Part shown: one piece after another, positions 54,112 through 63,820 of the stretch | How the letters are laid out: the number at the start of each line of letters is the position of its first letter | Position numbering within the stretch: the stretch's first letter is position 1 | Notes under the pieces: generated by a model | What the model was told of the DNA's origin: nothing | The model's input: the letters and a program-made list of their open reading frames with translations, nothing else | The model's database searches: none | Made by a program: the position numbers and the translations under genes | DNA from: Lewinellaceae bacterium | GTDB lineage: Bacteria; Bacteroidota; Bacteroidia; Chitinophagales; Saprospiraceae | Length of the DNA: 64,000 bases | Direction of reading: 5' to 3' | NCBI GenBank assembly: GCA_020636135.1 | Contig: JACJYK010000001.1 | Span: forward strand, 730,501-794,500

Positions 54112-57100
54112 ATGATTATGGAATCTATCTTTAACCAACGATGGAAGATGTGGATACTTCCGCTACTATTACTGACAGGGATCACTACCCAGGCCAATGC
54201 ACAGTTAAGCTGTCCATGTGCCTCGATAGAGGTGTATACCCCTTCTCCTACAGGGTGTGAATACACGCTTTCATTAGCCGATTTTTTGCCGGAGGACCCG
54301 ATGTTGTGCTTGCCTCCACTATCATTTTTATTATTTAACGCGCAGGGTCAGATTGTCATCAGCAATAGCCTGGATTCTGTCGGCAAACCATTTATCTACA
54401 AGCTGGTCTTTGACATACTAGGTACAGACACCTGCCGGGGGATAATTACTTTGGCAGATACAACCAGGCCTGTATTGGATTATCCCGCCAGAGACACGGT
54501 CTCCTGCATTGTTCCGGTCGATTCTTTTCCTAAGCCGACCGAAGCAGATGTCATAGACTGCTCGGAAACCCGGGTTACCCAATTAGGAGATACCGAATTA
54601 GACTTGCTGGGTTGCAGTGACCCGACTTTTTATGCCAAGTATTATCGGCTTTGGCAAGTGGAAGATGCGAGCGGGAATACAACCCTGTTTCGTGACACCA
54701 TTTATGCCCGAAGAGCCGATCTTGCCCTGGTGGAATTTCCAGCCAGCATCGTTGGAGACACCTTTCTAATCTGTGAAAATTACGATACCAGTGTAGCTGC
54801 TACCGGTTGGCCGTTGCTTGACTCGGTTCCGATTACCGGTGCAAACCCCAATTGCAATTTATGGGTCTTTTATTCAGACTCGGTCATGGTACTGAATTGT
54901 CCGGCCAATCAAAAGATATTACGTCGATGGACGATCATGGATGACTGCGGCGGTGCTCCCGGTGTGCGCCAGCAGACTCAGATTATTGAAATCCGGGATA
55001 CCGTTGCCCCTCAGGCTGTGATACCGGATACCATGTACGCAAGTACCGGATTAGCTGGATGCTTTGGAGATTTTACAGCTCCTTTACCTTCTGAACTGAG
55101 TGATAATTGCATTGATTCAGCGGATATCACGATCGATATCCTTTGGATTGAAGGAGCACAATTAGCCGGTGCCGACCGCAGATTTACCACGGTGCCTCCC
55201 GGCACACACCACCTTGAGTATACCTTCAGGGATGGATGCGGAAAATTCAGCCGGGATACTATGGTCTTGATCATGGAGGACAATACGCCGCCTGCGGTTG
55301 TCTGTAAGGATATACAATTCCAATTCAACGAGGGATTTAATGAAATTACCGTTCCTGCTTCCATGTTTGACAATGGTTCTCAGGATTTGTGCGGTGGTGA
55401 GGTCTTCCTTAAGGTCAAACGGATGGATGTACCTACCGGAGAATGTACGACCTTTGATAATCCGGACTATGCTTTTTCCGATAACATTCGCTTCTGCTGT
55501 ACGGATGCCGGCAATACGGTCATGGTACTGCTGCGAGGATACGACCAGTATCCAGGAACCGGTCCGGTATCGGACGATACGCTCACGGGACATTTCGCAC
55601 AGTGTATGGCGCGCGTCACCATTCTGGATAAGGCAGCGCCGACGATCCTGTGTGGCGAGGCAGTTACAATAGACTGCAGTGAGGTATTGGATCTTTCTGC
55701 AGTAAGTGAGCCCACGGTGTCTGATAATTGTGATGATCCCAGGTTGACGCTGATCAGTACCAACACGGATGAACTTGATGCTTGCCATACCGGTACTATT
55801 TACCGGACCTGGGAAGCCAGCGATGCATCTGGAAATTCATCACGCTGCACCCAAATTATTGTCTCTGTAAACAATGATCCGTTTGATGCCAATAATCCGG
55901 ATCATCTGGAGTGGCCGGGAGATACCGTTCTTTACGGTTGCGGGACACCATACGATACTACGGTGACCGGATCGCCACACATTTATTACGATGGATGCTC
56001 ACAGATCGCTTATCGCTATTACGATGAAGTTTACCAAAGTGTAACAGGGGTCTGTCTGAAAATATTACGCTATTGGAAAGTGCTGGACTGGTGCCAGTTC
56101 ACCGGTAGCGAATACGATCCTTTTGACCCCAATATTCCGGGTACCTGGCGGCACTTGCAGGTCATCAAGGTTATGGACTCGGTCCCGCCGGTGTGGGTAA
56201 CCCGCGTAGAAGATGTAACGATCAGTATCGATCAGGGTTGTGGCCCGGTTCATGCGCGGCTGGATCAATTTGAAGCTACGGATTGCACCAGCAATCTGAA
56301 GTATCGGTTCCGTGTAGATTATGGTAATGATCTGACCATTGACACGGCTGGTACCGGTAATGTGCCGGAAGGAACATTCCCTGCCGGGCAGAGCAAGGTA
56401 TTTATTTACGCGGATGACGGATGTGGTAATGTCATAGATACATTCTACCTGGTGACTGCACGGGATAACAAACTGCCTACCCCGCAGCTGGAAAGCCTGA
56501 TCACCACGTTGATGGCTCCGGCGGGAATGATCGAGGTGCCAGCACGTAAGTTCAACAAGTCCAGTTTCGATAATTGCACGCCGGATGACGAGATTACATT
56601 CTCCTATTCGGATGACCCTGCTGATTCCCTGCGCACCTTTACCTGTGCGGATATTGGCCTACAATTACTGACGATCTATGTCTTCGACGCATCCGGCAAT
56701 TTTGATTTCGCTATCAATGTTCCGCTAACCATCCAGGATAACAACAATGTATGCCCGGGACCGGCACCAAGTGGTAACCAGGGCGAGATCAGTGTCCAGG
56801 GGAAAATCACCACTGTCACCGGGAAGGCTGTTGACCAGGCAGATGTTTATATGAAGGATGATGCAAATGGAAGTCATCCGGTGAGCACCGACCTGCGCGG
56901 TGAATACCATTTCCTGAAAGTGGCGAAAAATGAGAACTATGAGATCAGGCCAAAGAAAGACATCAATCCGCTCAATGGCGTTTCCACCCTCGATGTGGTT
57001 AAGATCATCAAACACATCCTGGGAGCCGATAAATTGGTTGGCCCCTACAATCTGCTGGCAGCAGATGTCAACTTCAGTGGCCAGATAAATGGAGGTGACG

Positions 57101-58011
57101 TCATCGACTTGCGGAAAATTGTTCTTGGACTAGCCGATTTCAAAGACCAGCGTTCCTGGGTCTTTATTAACAAAGACTACCAGTTTAAGAACGATAACGA
57201 TCCGTTTGCTGACAATTATCCTCAGTCTTACAGCATTCAGCAGGCTTCCAGGGATATGGACATCAACTTTATTGGTGTAAAAATGGGTGATGTTGATAAT
57301 ACGGCCATCCTGGGTCAGCTGAATCAGGCTGAGATCCGTTCGAACCCGGTACTTCCGATCTATTACAATGCTCCTTTCCTCCAGGAAGGTAAGGACTACC
57401 AGATTGAACTGACAGCGGATGCATTGCACGATGTGTGGGGCGGACAGTTTGTACTGGAATTGGACCCTGAGGTAGCAACCATTGAGGCTGTTCAAACAGG
57501 GGGCATGCTGAAAGCAGGCACAGCAAACGAACGAGGATTGAAGGATGGAATATTCAAATTCAGCTTTGCTCAGTTAGGTGCTGGCGAATTCAAACAGGGA
57601 GAGGTGCTGCTTACCCTGACCATTCGTGCCCGTAAGGCTACCAACCTCGACGGCCACCTGCAGTTTACCAGTGACGATTTATTGCCCGAAGTCTATCAGC
57701 AGGATCAGACCAACAGTCTGGCGCTGATACCCGGACAATCCGGCATCGAAGGCTTGCGTTTGGCCCAAAACCGCCCGAACCCGTTTGCTGATCAGACCAT
57801 CATTGACTACTTCCTACCCGAGAATACCCCAGTGGTACTATCGGTGATGGATATCGCAGGAAGGGAGGTGCTGGTTCGTCAGATGGCCGGACAGAAGGGG
57901 CTGAACTCCATCGTCATTCAGGGCAATGAACTGCCACGGCAGGGGATGTACATCTATTCGATACGCACGCATGATGGCCTGCTCCAGAATAAAATGATCT
58001 ACCTGCGCTAA
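54112..58011 (+). CDS. Giant T9SS surface protein E (HYR-like modules, dockerin, cohesin-like domain)
   Basis: 1299 residues (ATG 54112; ATG 54118 also possible); signal peptide ~1-31 ('WILPLLLLTGITTQANAQ'). A series of cysteine-containing HYR/Ig-like modules follows, with 'CLKILRYWKVLDWC' at ~649. Unlike A-C it lacks the aromatic-rich 'GGEHEWYWWN' block. The C-terminal cassette is present: regulatory-like fold (~893, 'VQGKITTVTGKAVDQADVYM'), dockerin-like pair ('NGVSTLDVVKIIKHILG' ~956, 'AADVNFSGQINGGDVIDL' ~983), 'NFIGVKMGDVDN' linker, cohesin-like domain (~1082-1205) and T9SS type A sorting domain (~1219-1299, 'AQNRPNPFADQT'). Gene F starts only nine bases later with no terminator between, so E and F form an operon. 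Surface structural role inferred. Confidence 0.9.
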   Translation: MIMESIFNQRWKMWILPLLLLTGITTQANAQLSCPCASIEVYTPSPTGCEYTLSLADFLPEDPMLCLPPLSFLLFNAQGQIVISNSLDSVGKPFIYKLVFDILGTDTCRGIITLADTTRPVLDYPARDTVSCIVPVDSFPKPTEADVIDCSETRVTQLGDTELDLLGCSDPTFYAKYYRLWQVEDASGNTTLFRDTIYARRADLALVEFPASIVGDTFLICENYDTSVAATGWPLLDSVPITGANPNCNLWVFYSDSVMVLNCPANQKILRRWTIMDDCGGAPGVRQQTQIIEIRDTVAPQAVIPDTMYASTGLAGCFGDFTAPLPSELSDNCIDSADITIDILWIEGAQLAGADRRFTTVPPGTHHLEYTFRDGCGKFSRDTMVLIMEDNTPPAVVCKDIQFQFNEGFNEITVPASMFDNGSQDLCGGEVFLKVKRMDVPTGECTTFDNPDYAFSDNIRFCCTDAGNTVMVLLRGYDQYPGTGPVSDDTLTGHFAQCMARVTILDKAAPTILCGEAVTIDCSEVLDLSAVSEPTVSDNCDDPRLTLISTNTDELDACHTGTIYRTWEASDASGNSSRCTQIIVSVNNDPFDANNPDHLEWPGDTVLYGCGTPYDTTVTGSPHIYYDGCSQIAYRYYDEVYQSVTGVCLKILRYWKVLDWCQFTGSEYDPFDPNIPGTWRHLQVIKVMDSVPPVWVTRVEDVTISIDQGCGPVHARLDQFEATDCTSNLKYRFRVDYGNDLTIDTAGTGNVPEGTFPAGQSKVFIYADDGCGNVIDTFYLVTARDNKLPTPQLESLITTLMAPAGMIEVPARKFNKSSFDNCTPDDEITFSYSDDPADSLRTFTCADIGLQLLTIYVFDASGNFDFAINVPLTIQDNNNVCPGPAPSGNQGEISVQGKITTVTGKAVDQADVYMKDDANGSHPVSTDLRGEYHFLKVAKNENYEIRPKKDINPLNGVSTLDVVKIIKHILGADKLVGPYNLLAADVNFSGQINGGDVIDLRKIVLGLADFKDQRSWVFINKDYQFKNDNDPFADNYPQSYSIQQASRDMDINFIGVKMGDVDNTAILGQLNQAEIRSNPVLPIYYNAPFLQEGKDYQIELTADALHDVWGGQFVLELDPEVATIEAVQTGGMLKAGTANERGLKDGIFKFSFAQLGAGEFKQGEVLLTLTIRARKATNLDGHLQFTSDDLLPEVYQQDQTNSLALIPGQSGIEGLRLAQNRPNPFADQTIIDYFLPENTPVVLSVMDIAGREVLVRQMAGQKGLNSIVIQGNELPRQGMYIYSIRTHDGLLQNKMIYLR

Positions 58012-58020
58012 TCCTAGACA

Positions 58021-61000
58021 ATGAATAACAACTTATTAATACAATTATTTAAAAACGACCGGTTTATGAAAACAACATGGTTTAACCAATGGATGTCTCG
58101 AACCCCGAGAACCCTGGTATGGCAGGTCGGCTTAGTTTTATCTTTCTTGATGACATTGTTCACCCATCCGGTGCACGCAACGTCAGTTGTTGATAAAGCC
58201 AAGTTGCTTGGTCCTTACGTGCCAGAGGAGCCGAGTGCGGTTCCCTTTACGCCGGATCCGGCGTTTGGCTGGTGCTATGACGTAGTTTTGTACCTGGATG
58301 GTTCCGGGACCGCGACTCTGACCCTTGATAAAGCATTGGGTGGTCCGGTTCCTATTGGAGCCAGCTATAGCCTGAAGGTGAGTGGCAACGGAGGGAGCAC
58401 TTCCTTCAATTGCAATAGTGTAGGCCAGCGGATCTCGTATGTGATCCGTGACCTGAGTACCAACTTCACCTGCAATGGCTGGGTGAAAGTCATGGATACC
58501 CTTGCACCTGTAATCTCCTGCAGTCCTGGCGGCACCCTATTTTGCCAGGATGCCCTGGATGAAGCCAAACCATCGGCATCAGACAATTGTACGCCAGCTG
58601 ATGAGCTGAAATATACGTACAAAGACGCCATGGAAATGAATCCCAATTGCCGGGATCTGGATAACTCACTGACCATAACCCGCACCTGGACGGTTACAGA
58701 CCGCAGTGGCAACGCATCTACTTGCACCCAAGTATTTACCATCTCACGACCGAGTGTATTTGCGGTCGAAATTCCCAAGAATATCGTTCTAGAATGTCCG
58801 GTAGCAAATACCGATCCTGCAGTAACAGGGGTCCCAACCATAAACGGTAAACCATTTACACACTTATGCGGAGCTATTTATTCCTATAAAGATCAAATCA
58901 AAAAAGAATGCGGTAACACTTTCGTTATCTGGCGTAAATGGTTCATCACCGAATGGTGCACCAAGATCGTACGCGAACAATATCAGGTAATTACTGTCGT
59001 GGATCGTACGCCTCCGACTGCGGTATTCGCAGATACCATCGAAATAGGCACGGATCTGCATTCGGATATGGCAACCTATATGATCATGGGGCCGGAATCC
59101 GTCGAGGATGCATGTTCACCCAATGTGACCATTACCGCAGTGGTGGACAATACCACCATATTGAATAAAGGCAGCAAAGTCAAACTGAAAAAAGGTTACC
59201 ACACCATTAAGTATGTGGTAAAGGATGCCTGTGGTAATGAGACCATGGGTAGCACCGTGATCCACGTTTACGACGATGAACCTCCAACGATCATTTGTCA
59301 TGATATAACCGTAGAGGTCAACGTAGATTCTTTCTCCGTAGTCTGCCTCGACGATTTACCCATAACCGCAACGGATAATTGTGGAAATGTTGATCTGGCT
59401 ATCCGTAAGGACAAAGATCTGTGTAATGACGGAGAGAACGACCTCATCTATGGAGATTGTGTGACTTTCTGTTGTGAAGATGATAACATCACGTATGTTA
59501 CAGTTCGGGGAATCGACCCGGTAGGGAATCAAAGTACCTGCCGGTTCCGGGTTACCATCGTCGGTGTAGGTGGTGGTGTTCCGGTAATCTCCGTACTGCC
59601 AGCTCAGGATACCACGAATTGCGGACAGACCATCCAATGGGCACAACCTACTATCCAGTCCATTTGTGGTATTTCGGTTGACATCCTGATCGACACAATT
59701 GAGAACAGTCTGAATAACTGCGGCGTTGGTGCCATTACCCGCCGTTATATTGCGATCAATACCAGCAACGGGTTACGCGATACCGCTACCCAGCGGATTG
59801 TCGTGATCAATGAACATCCATTCAGTGCAGCCAACATCGTATGTCCGGATGACCTGGACATCCAGGGTTGTTCCGTGGATGATGCGATGAACCTACCGGA
59901 TATCAGCTTTACCGGGTTGAGCAACCTGGATTGCTACGATATCGATACGACCTACCGGGTCACTCAAAGTTCATCCCCACAGTTTTGCATCATTTTAACC
60001 CGTGAATGGATCATCCGTGATCTTTGTCAGCCCGACTCCATGTGGAGCTGCACACAGATGATCCGGATCAATGATACCACACCGCCACTGATGAGCGGTC
60101 CTACGGATGCCACATTCTATGCAACCACGAACTGTACGGATACGGTCGACCTGGATTCAGTTACCGTGATCGACTGTGATCCGAATGTCGTAGTTACCAA
60201 TAGCTTCGGAGGTGGAGCGAAATTCACCAGAATCATGATGGTGGGAGAATATGACATTTCGTTCTATGCTGTGGACAATTGTGGAAACCGGGATACCCTT
60301 ACGGTTCATGTGGCGGTACAGGATACCACACCTCCGACGATCGTATGCCGGGACTCCATCATCAATTGCGGTGATCCCATTCCGCCGGTTTCTATCATTT
60401 TATCTGATAATTGCGTTTCTGCTACGGTGGATCTGCTTTCAGACACTTCCATCACCGATGCTTGTGGCAAAGGAAGGGTTATCCGTGAGTACATCGCTAC
60501 CGATGGATCCGGCAATACCTCGATTTGTACGCAGACCATTACCATCTCCGGGGCAGGATTGTTCACGGAAGATGATATCACCTGGCCGGCGACACCGCTG
60601 ACCTTTACCGATTGTCCTGATCCGGCTAATTTAAATACCGGCTCGACAACGGTGGACACTGCAGGCAAGCCCTGTATTAACGTATACGTATTCAGTTCGG
60701 ATTCCATAGGAAAATCAGATTCATTCTGTCTGGTCATCTTCCGTACCTGGACGGTAATCGATTCCTGTAATCTGGATCTTGCGACCGGAGCAGGCCGCTG
60801 GGATTCGATACAGGTGATCCGCATTGATGACAATACTCCGCCGGTGTTAAGCGGACCGGTTGATATCACGGTGGGTGCAGGTACCAATTGCATGGCACAG
60901 GTTACCCTGGACACCGTGGTTGCCACCGATTGTGATCCATTTGTTGTGATTACCAATAGTGAAGGGGGAGGAGCAGTATACAGCGGCTCACTTCCGGTGG

Positions 61001-63372
61001 GTGTAAATACCATCACCTTCACCGGACGCGACTCCTGTGGCAATATCGGCACACTGGATGTACTCGTGACGGTTACGGACACGATACCTCCGGTATTGAA
61101 TTGCTCCCGGGATGTTACCGTCGCTTGCGGAAGTTCAGTTAGTGCAATCTTACCTTCGGCTACGGATGCCTGCGGTGTGGTGGATACCATCCTGGTTGAT
61201 TCAACCATTGTAAGCGGGCTGTGTGGACGTGATACCGTTATTTATGAGTTCATAGCCGTTGATAATAGTGGGAACAGAGATACTTGTTCGTACCGGGCTA
61301 TCTTCCAGCCTGCCGAACCATTCTCCTGTGATTTTGTAAGGCTGGCACTGGATACCATTAACCTGATAAGCTGTTCAGCTTCAACGCATCCGGATAGTCT
61401 GCCAGGATCCAGACCTACTGTTGATTTTGGCTCCAATTGTTATGCCGTAGAAGTCACCTGGAATGATGAGACGATTTCCAATGGTGGTGTACAATGTTTA
61501 CTTGAGATACACCGGACGTGGATCATCACCGATACTTGTGGTGGAAACAATGACGCGTGTTCTATCCTTCAGGTAATTCGTGTTGAGGACAAGGATGCCC
61601 CTGTACTTGCCGTGCCGAATGATACGTGTATTTTTGCTCCGGATACAGCCAATGGTTTCGTAATCGTCACTTTGCCGCCGGCGACCGCCGATGATTGTGA
61701 TCCGGCAGTTACCATCACCAATAACTATAACGATCAGGGGGCGACCATTTCGGACACCTTCTACCTTGGACAGACGGAAGTTACCTTCTATGCAGAGGAT
61801 GCCTGTGGAAACCGCGACACGGCAACGGTTGTCGTTGAAGTGAAGGACGTGACTGCACCGGTATTCAGTTGTCATAAGATCTTCCGGGAAGTGAGCAATG
61901 ATCCCATACCGACGGTTACAGTCCGGCCCATTGAGTTCATCACGACCGTTCACGATAATTTTTATGACAGTACTCAGATCTGGTTCTCCTTCTCCACGGA
62001 TATCACCGATACGGTAAGGACCTATACCTGTGACAGTGTTGGATTGCTTTTTGTTCCGATCGTGGCAACGGATGGAAGCGGAAACCAGGATACTTGTCTT
62101 ACGCTCATCCGCGTACTGGATACGCTGGGCTTCTGCCCATCGCCATTGGTAACCATCGGTGGTTCCATTCTTACTCCGGATGGCCGCGTAGTTGAAGATG
62201 TAGAGGTCCAGGCCCGTGGCACGAATCCGGTAAAAGCCATGTCGGATGCCGACGGAATCTATGAACTCAATGCGATCCAGCATGGATCCAACTATACTGT
62301 TACACCGGTGAAAAAAGATGACCCCAGAAATGGTCTTTCTGTTCTTGACCTGATTGTGCTGAAGAAACACATTCTGGGTATCCAGGAATTCAATAAACCG
62401 GAACAATACCTGGCTGGCGATATTGACCTTTCAGGCAGTATTTCCACCAGGGATGTATATGAAATGCAGAAGTTGCTGGTTGGTGCCATCAATCAGTGGT
62501 CACATGGCCAATCCTGGAAGTTTTATGCTGCAGATTACAAATTCCCGGATCCGACTAATCCGTGGGTTGAAGCGATTCCGGAGTCCATATTGTTACCTGA
62601 CGGAATTAACTCAGCGATGCATTCTGATTTCATCGCCGTGAAACTTGGTGACTTTGACGGTTCGGTACGGACAACAAAGTTGCAATCGGCAGAAGTACGG
62701 AGTCATGACGCAACCACCTGGCACCTGCCTAACCAGCGCTACCAGCCGGGTGAGCTGATCTCGGTACCAGTGTATGGAGACGCCGGCAGCTGGGAAGGCT
62801 GGCAGACCAGCCTCCAGATTGCAGATGGCAGTTTGGAACTGATCCGTGTAGAGCCCGGAACCCAGTGGAAAGATGTCTTTGATTTCCATGCCGATGAGGA
62901 TGGGTTGCAGGTTGTTGCTGCCGATGTCCGTGGGGTTCAGAATAAGGAAGACGAACCATTGTTCACACTGACTTATTTGGCCCATCAATCCGGCCAGGTT
63001 GATCAGGCTATTGAGTTACAATCCGAGCGTCTTAAAGCAGAAGCATACCACGACCAGGGTAATTCTGCTGCGATACGCCTGAGTTACGATGGCGCGCAGG
63101 CTCCGGCGGCCCAGTTTGAGTTGTTCCAAAACCAGCCAAACCCGTTCGCTGCCTATACTGACATCCGGTTCTATGTACCTCAAAGCTCAGATGTTATACT
63201 CCGGGTATGGGATGCAACCGGAAGAGTGCTGGTTGATCAGCATAATTCCTATGCGAAAGGAGTACATCAGATTCGACTGGAGAAAGAACTGTCAGAAGCC
63301 CAGGGTGTCTTGTACTATCAGATTCAGTCGGGCTCTTACACAGCAACCAGAAAGATGATAAGGATAAACTAA
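58021..63372 (+). CDS. Giant T9SS surface protein F (multiple HYR modules, dockerin, cohesin-like domain)
   Basis: 1783 residues from ATG 58021; ATG 58066 gives a more usual signal peptide (cleaved after 'HPVHA', ~53 from the first start). The longest run of classical HYR modules in the window follows, each with 'DxxPPxxxxxxDxT' starts, 'DNCG' or 'DACG' and 'YxVxDxxGN' ends (clear from ~340 to ~1330). Several include the 'I..R.W...D.C' motif. The cassette is complete: regulatory-like fold (~1379), dockerin-like pair ('NGLSVLDLIVLKKHILG' ~1438, 'AGDIDLSGSISTRDVYEM' ~1466), linker, cohesin-like domain (~1566-1690) and T9SS type A sorting domain (~1701-1783, 'FQNQPNPFAAYT'). Second gene of the E-F operon, ended by a strong terminator. 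Confidence 0.9.
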   Translation: MNNNLLIQLFKNDRFMKTTWFNQWMSRTPRTLVWQVGLVLSFLMTLFTHPVHATSVVDKAKLLGPYVPEEPSAVPFTPDPAFGWCYDVVLYLDGSGTATLTLDKALGGPVPIGASYSLKVSGNGGSTSFNCNSVGQRISYVIRDLSTNFTCNGWVKVMDTLAPVISCSPGGTLFCQDALDEAKPSASDNCTPADELKYTYKDAMEMNPNCRDLDNSLTITRTWTVTDRSGNASTCTQVFTISRPSVFAVEIPKNIVLECPVANTDPAVTGVPTINGKPFTHLCGAIYSYKDQIKKECGNTFVIWRKWFITEWCTKIVREQYQVITVVDRTPPTAVFADTIEIGTDLHSDMATYMIMGPESVEDACSPNVTITAVVDNTTILNKGSKVKLKKGYHTIKYVVKDACGNETMGSTVIHVYDDEPPTIICHDITVEVNVDSFSVVCLDDLPITATDNCGNVDLAIRKDKDLCNDGENDLIYGDCVTFCCEDDNITYVTVRGIDPVGNQSTCRFRVTIVGVGGGVPVISVLPAQDTTNCGQTIQWAQPTIQSICGISVDILIDTIENSLNNCGVGAITRRYIAINTSNGLRDTATQRIVVINEHPFSAANIVCPDDLDIQGCSVDDAMNLPDISFTGLSNLDCYDIDTTYRVTQSSSPQFCIILTREWIIRDLCQPDSMWSCTQMIRINDTTPPLMSGPTDATFYATTNCTDTVDLDSVTVIDCDPNVVVTNSFGGGAKFTRIMMVGEYDISFYAVDNCGNRDTLTVHVAVQDTTPPTIVCRDSIINCGDPIPPVSIILSDNCVSATVDLLSDTSITDACGKGRVIREYIATDGSGNTSICTQTITISGAGLFTEDDITWPATPLTFTDCPDPANLNTGSTTVDTAGKPCINVYVFSSDSIGKSDSFCLVIFRTWTVIDSCNLDLATGAGRWDSIQVIRIDDNTPPVLSGPVDITVGAGTNCMAQVTLDTVVATDCDPFVVITNSEGGGAVYSGSLPVGVNTITFTGRDSCGNIGTLDVLVTVTDTIPPVLNCSRDVTVACGSSVSAILPSATDACGVVDTILVDSTIVSGLCGRDTVIYEFIAVDNSGNRDTCSYRAIFQPAEPFSCDFVRLALDTINLISCSASTHPDSLPGSRPTVDFGSNCYAVEVTWNDETISNGGVQCLLEIHRTWIITDTCGGNNDACSILQVIRVEDKDAPVLAVPNDTCIFAPDTANGFVIVTLPPATADDCDPAVTITNNYNDQGATISDTFYLGQTEVTFYAEDACGNRDTATVVVEVKDVTAPVFSCHKIFREVSNDPIPTVTVRPIEFITTVHDNFYDSTQIWFSFSTDITDTVRTYTCDSVGLLFVPIVATDGSGNQDTCLTLIRVLDTLGFCPSPLVTIGGSILTPDGRVVEDVEVQARGTNPVKAMSDADGIYELNAIQHGSNYTVTPVKKDDPRNGLSVLDLIVLKKHILGIQEFNKPEQYLAGDIDLSGSISTRDVYEMQKLLVGAINQWSHGQSWKFYAADYKFPDPTNPWVEAIPESILLPDGINSAMHSDFIAVKLGDFDGSVRTTKLQSAEVRSHDATTWHLPNQRYQPGELISVPVYGDAGSWEGWQTSLQIADGSLELIRVEPGTQWKDVFDFHADEDGLQVVAADVRGVQNKEDEPLFTLTYLAHQSGQVDQAIELQSERLKAEAYHDQGNSAAIRLSYDGAQAPAAQFELFQNQPNPFAAYTDIRFYVPQSSDVILRVWDATGRVLVDQHNSYAKGVHQIRLEKELSEAQGVLYYQIQSGSYTATRKMIRIN

Positions 63373-63404
63373 GTTCTATAATCTTAGTTCGTTGTTCGTT
63401 GGTT

Positions 63405-63437
63405 AAGCCCCCAGGTACTAGTATCTGGGGGCTTTTT
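63405..63437 (+). terminator. Strong intrinsic terminator after the E-F operon
   Basis: AAGCCCCCAG (63405-63414) pairs with CTGGGGGCTT (63425-63434); the stem can extend inward to a CTAG loop, and TTTTT follows. Confidence 0.93.
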
Positions 63438-63567
63438 CCAGTTATTTCGACAAAGTAATTGTGACATCTATTTTATATATTATTGATATTTAGATTATTA
63501 TAAATATCACTATACGATACACTAAAAAATACCATTACCTCGGTAATCGTTCATATTATCGAAATCC

Positions 63568-63575
63568 TATATTTG
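63568..63575 (+). promoter_or_regulatory. Candidate -7 element (TATATTTG) for the truncated giant gene
   Basis: TATATTTG fits TAnnTTTG; an inverted repeat ATTACC/GGTAAT lies 20 bases upstream. It implies a long leader of about 240 bases to the ATG at 63821. Confidence 0.4.
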
Positions 63576-63820
63576 TATTGTCTTAGCTTATAAATAAGTG
63601 TTTATAGCAAGACATTTTAATATTAGAACCTTCTTGTAGTTTTCTTCCTGAGGTGTTAATCTAGAACCTAGATTCGCTACCAACCTATTACAGTGCGATA
63701 ATAGACCTAGTAAGTCTGTGGCTTTTCCAAGGCATGGACTGTTACGAGTTTTTTCATCGAGCCGGGCCATTGTCTTGCTCCAAGCATATTATTATTTAAT
63801 AACTCTTAAACTAGGATCTC

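Larger units (their letters stand above)
63373..63820. other. Intergenic region before the last, truncated giant gene
   Basis: 448 bases. After the terminator (63405-63437) comes an AT-rich stretch with an inverted repeat ATTACC-TC-GGTAAT (63534-63547) and a -7 element TATATTTG (63568-63575), then about 240 bases of leader with no supportable gene. Confidence 0.5.

Noticed and set aside
29313..58011. Classical cellulosome
   Set aside because: Although cohesin- and dockerin-like domains are present, no glycoside hydrolase or carbohydrate-binding module was recognised in any array protein, so a degradative cellulosome is not supported.
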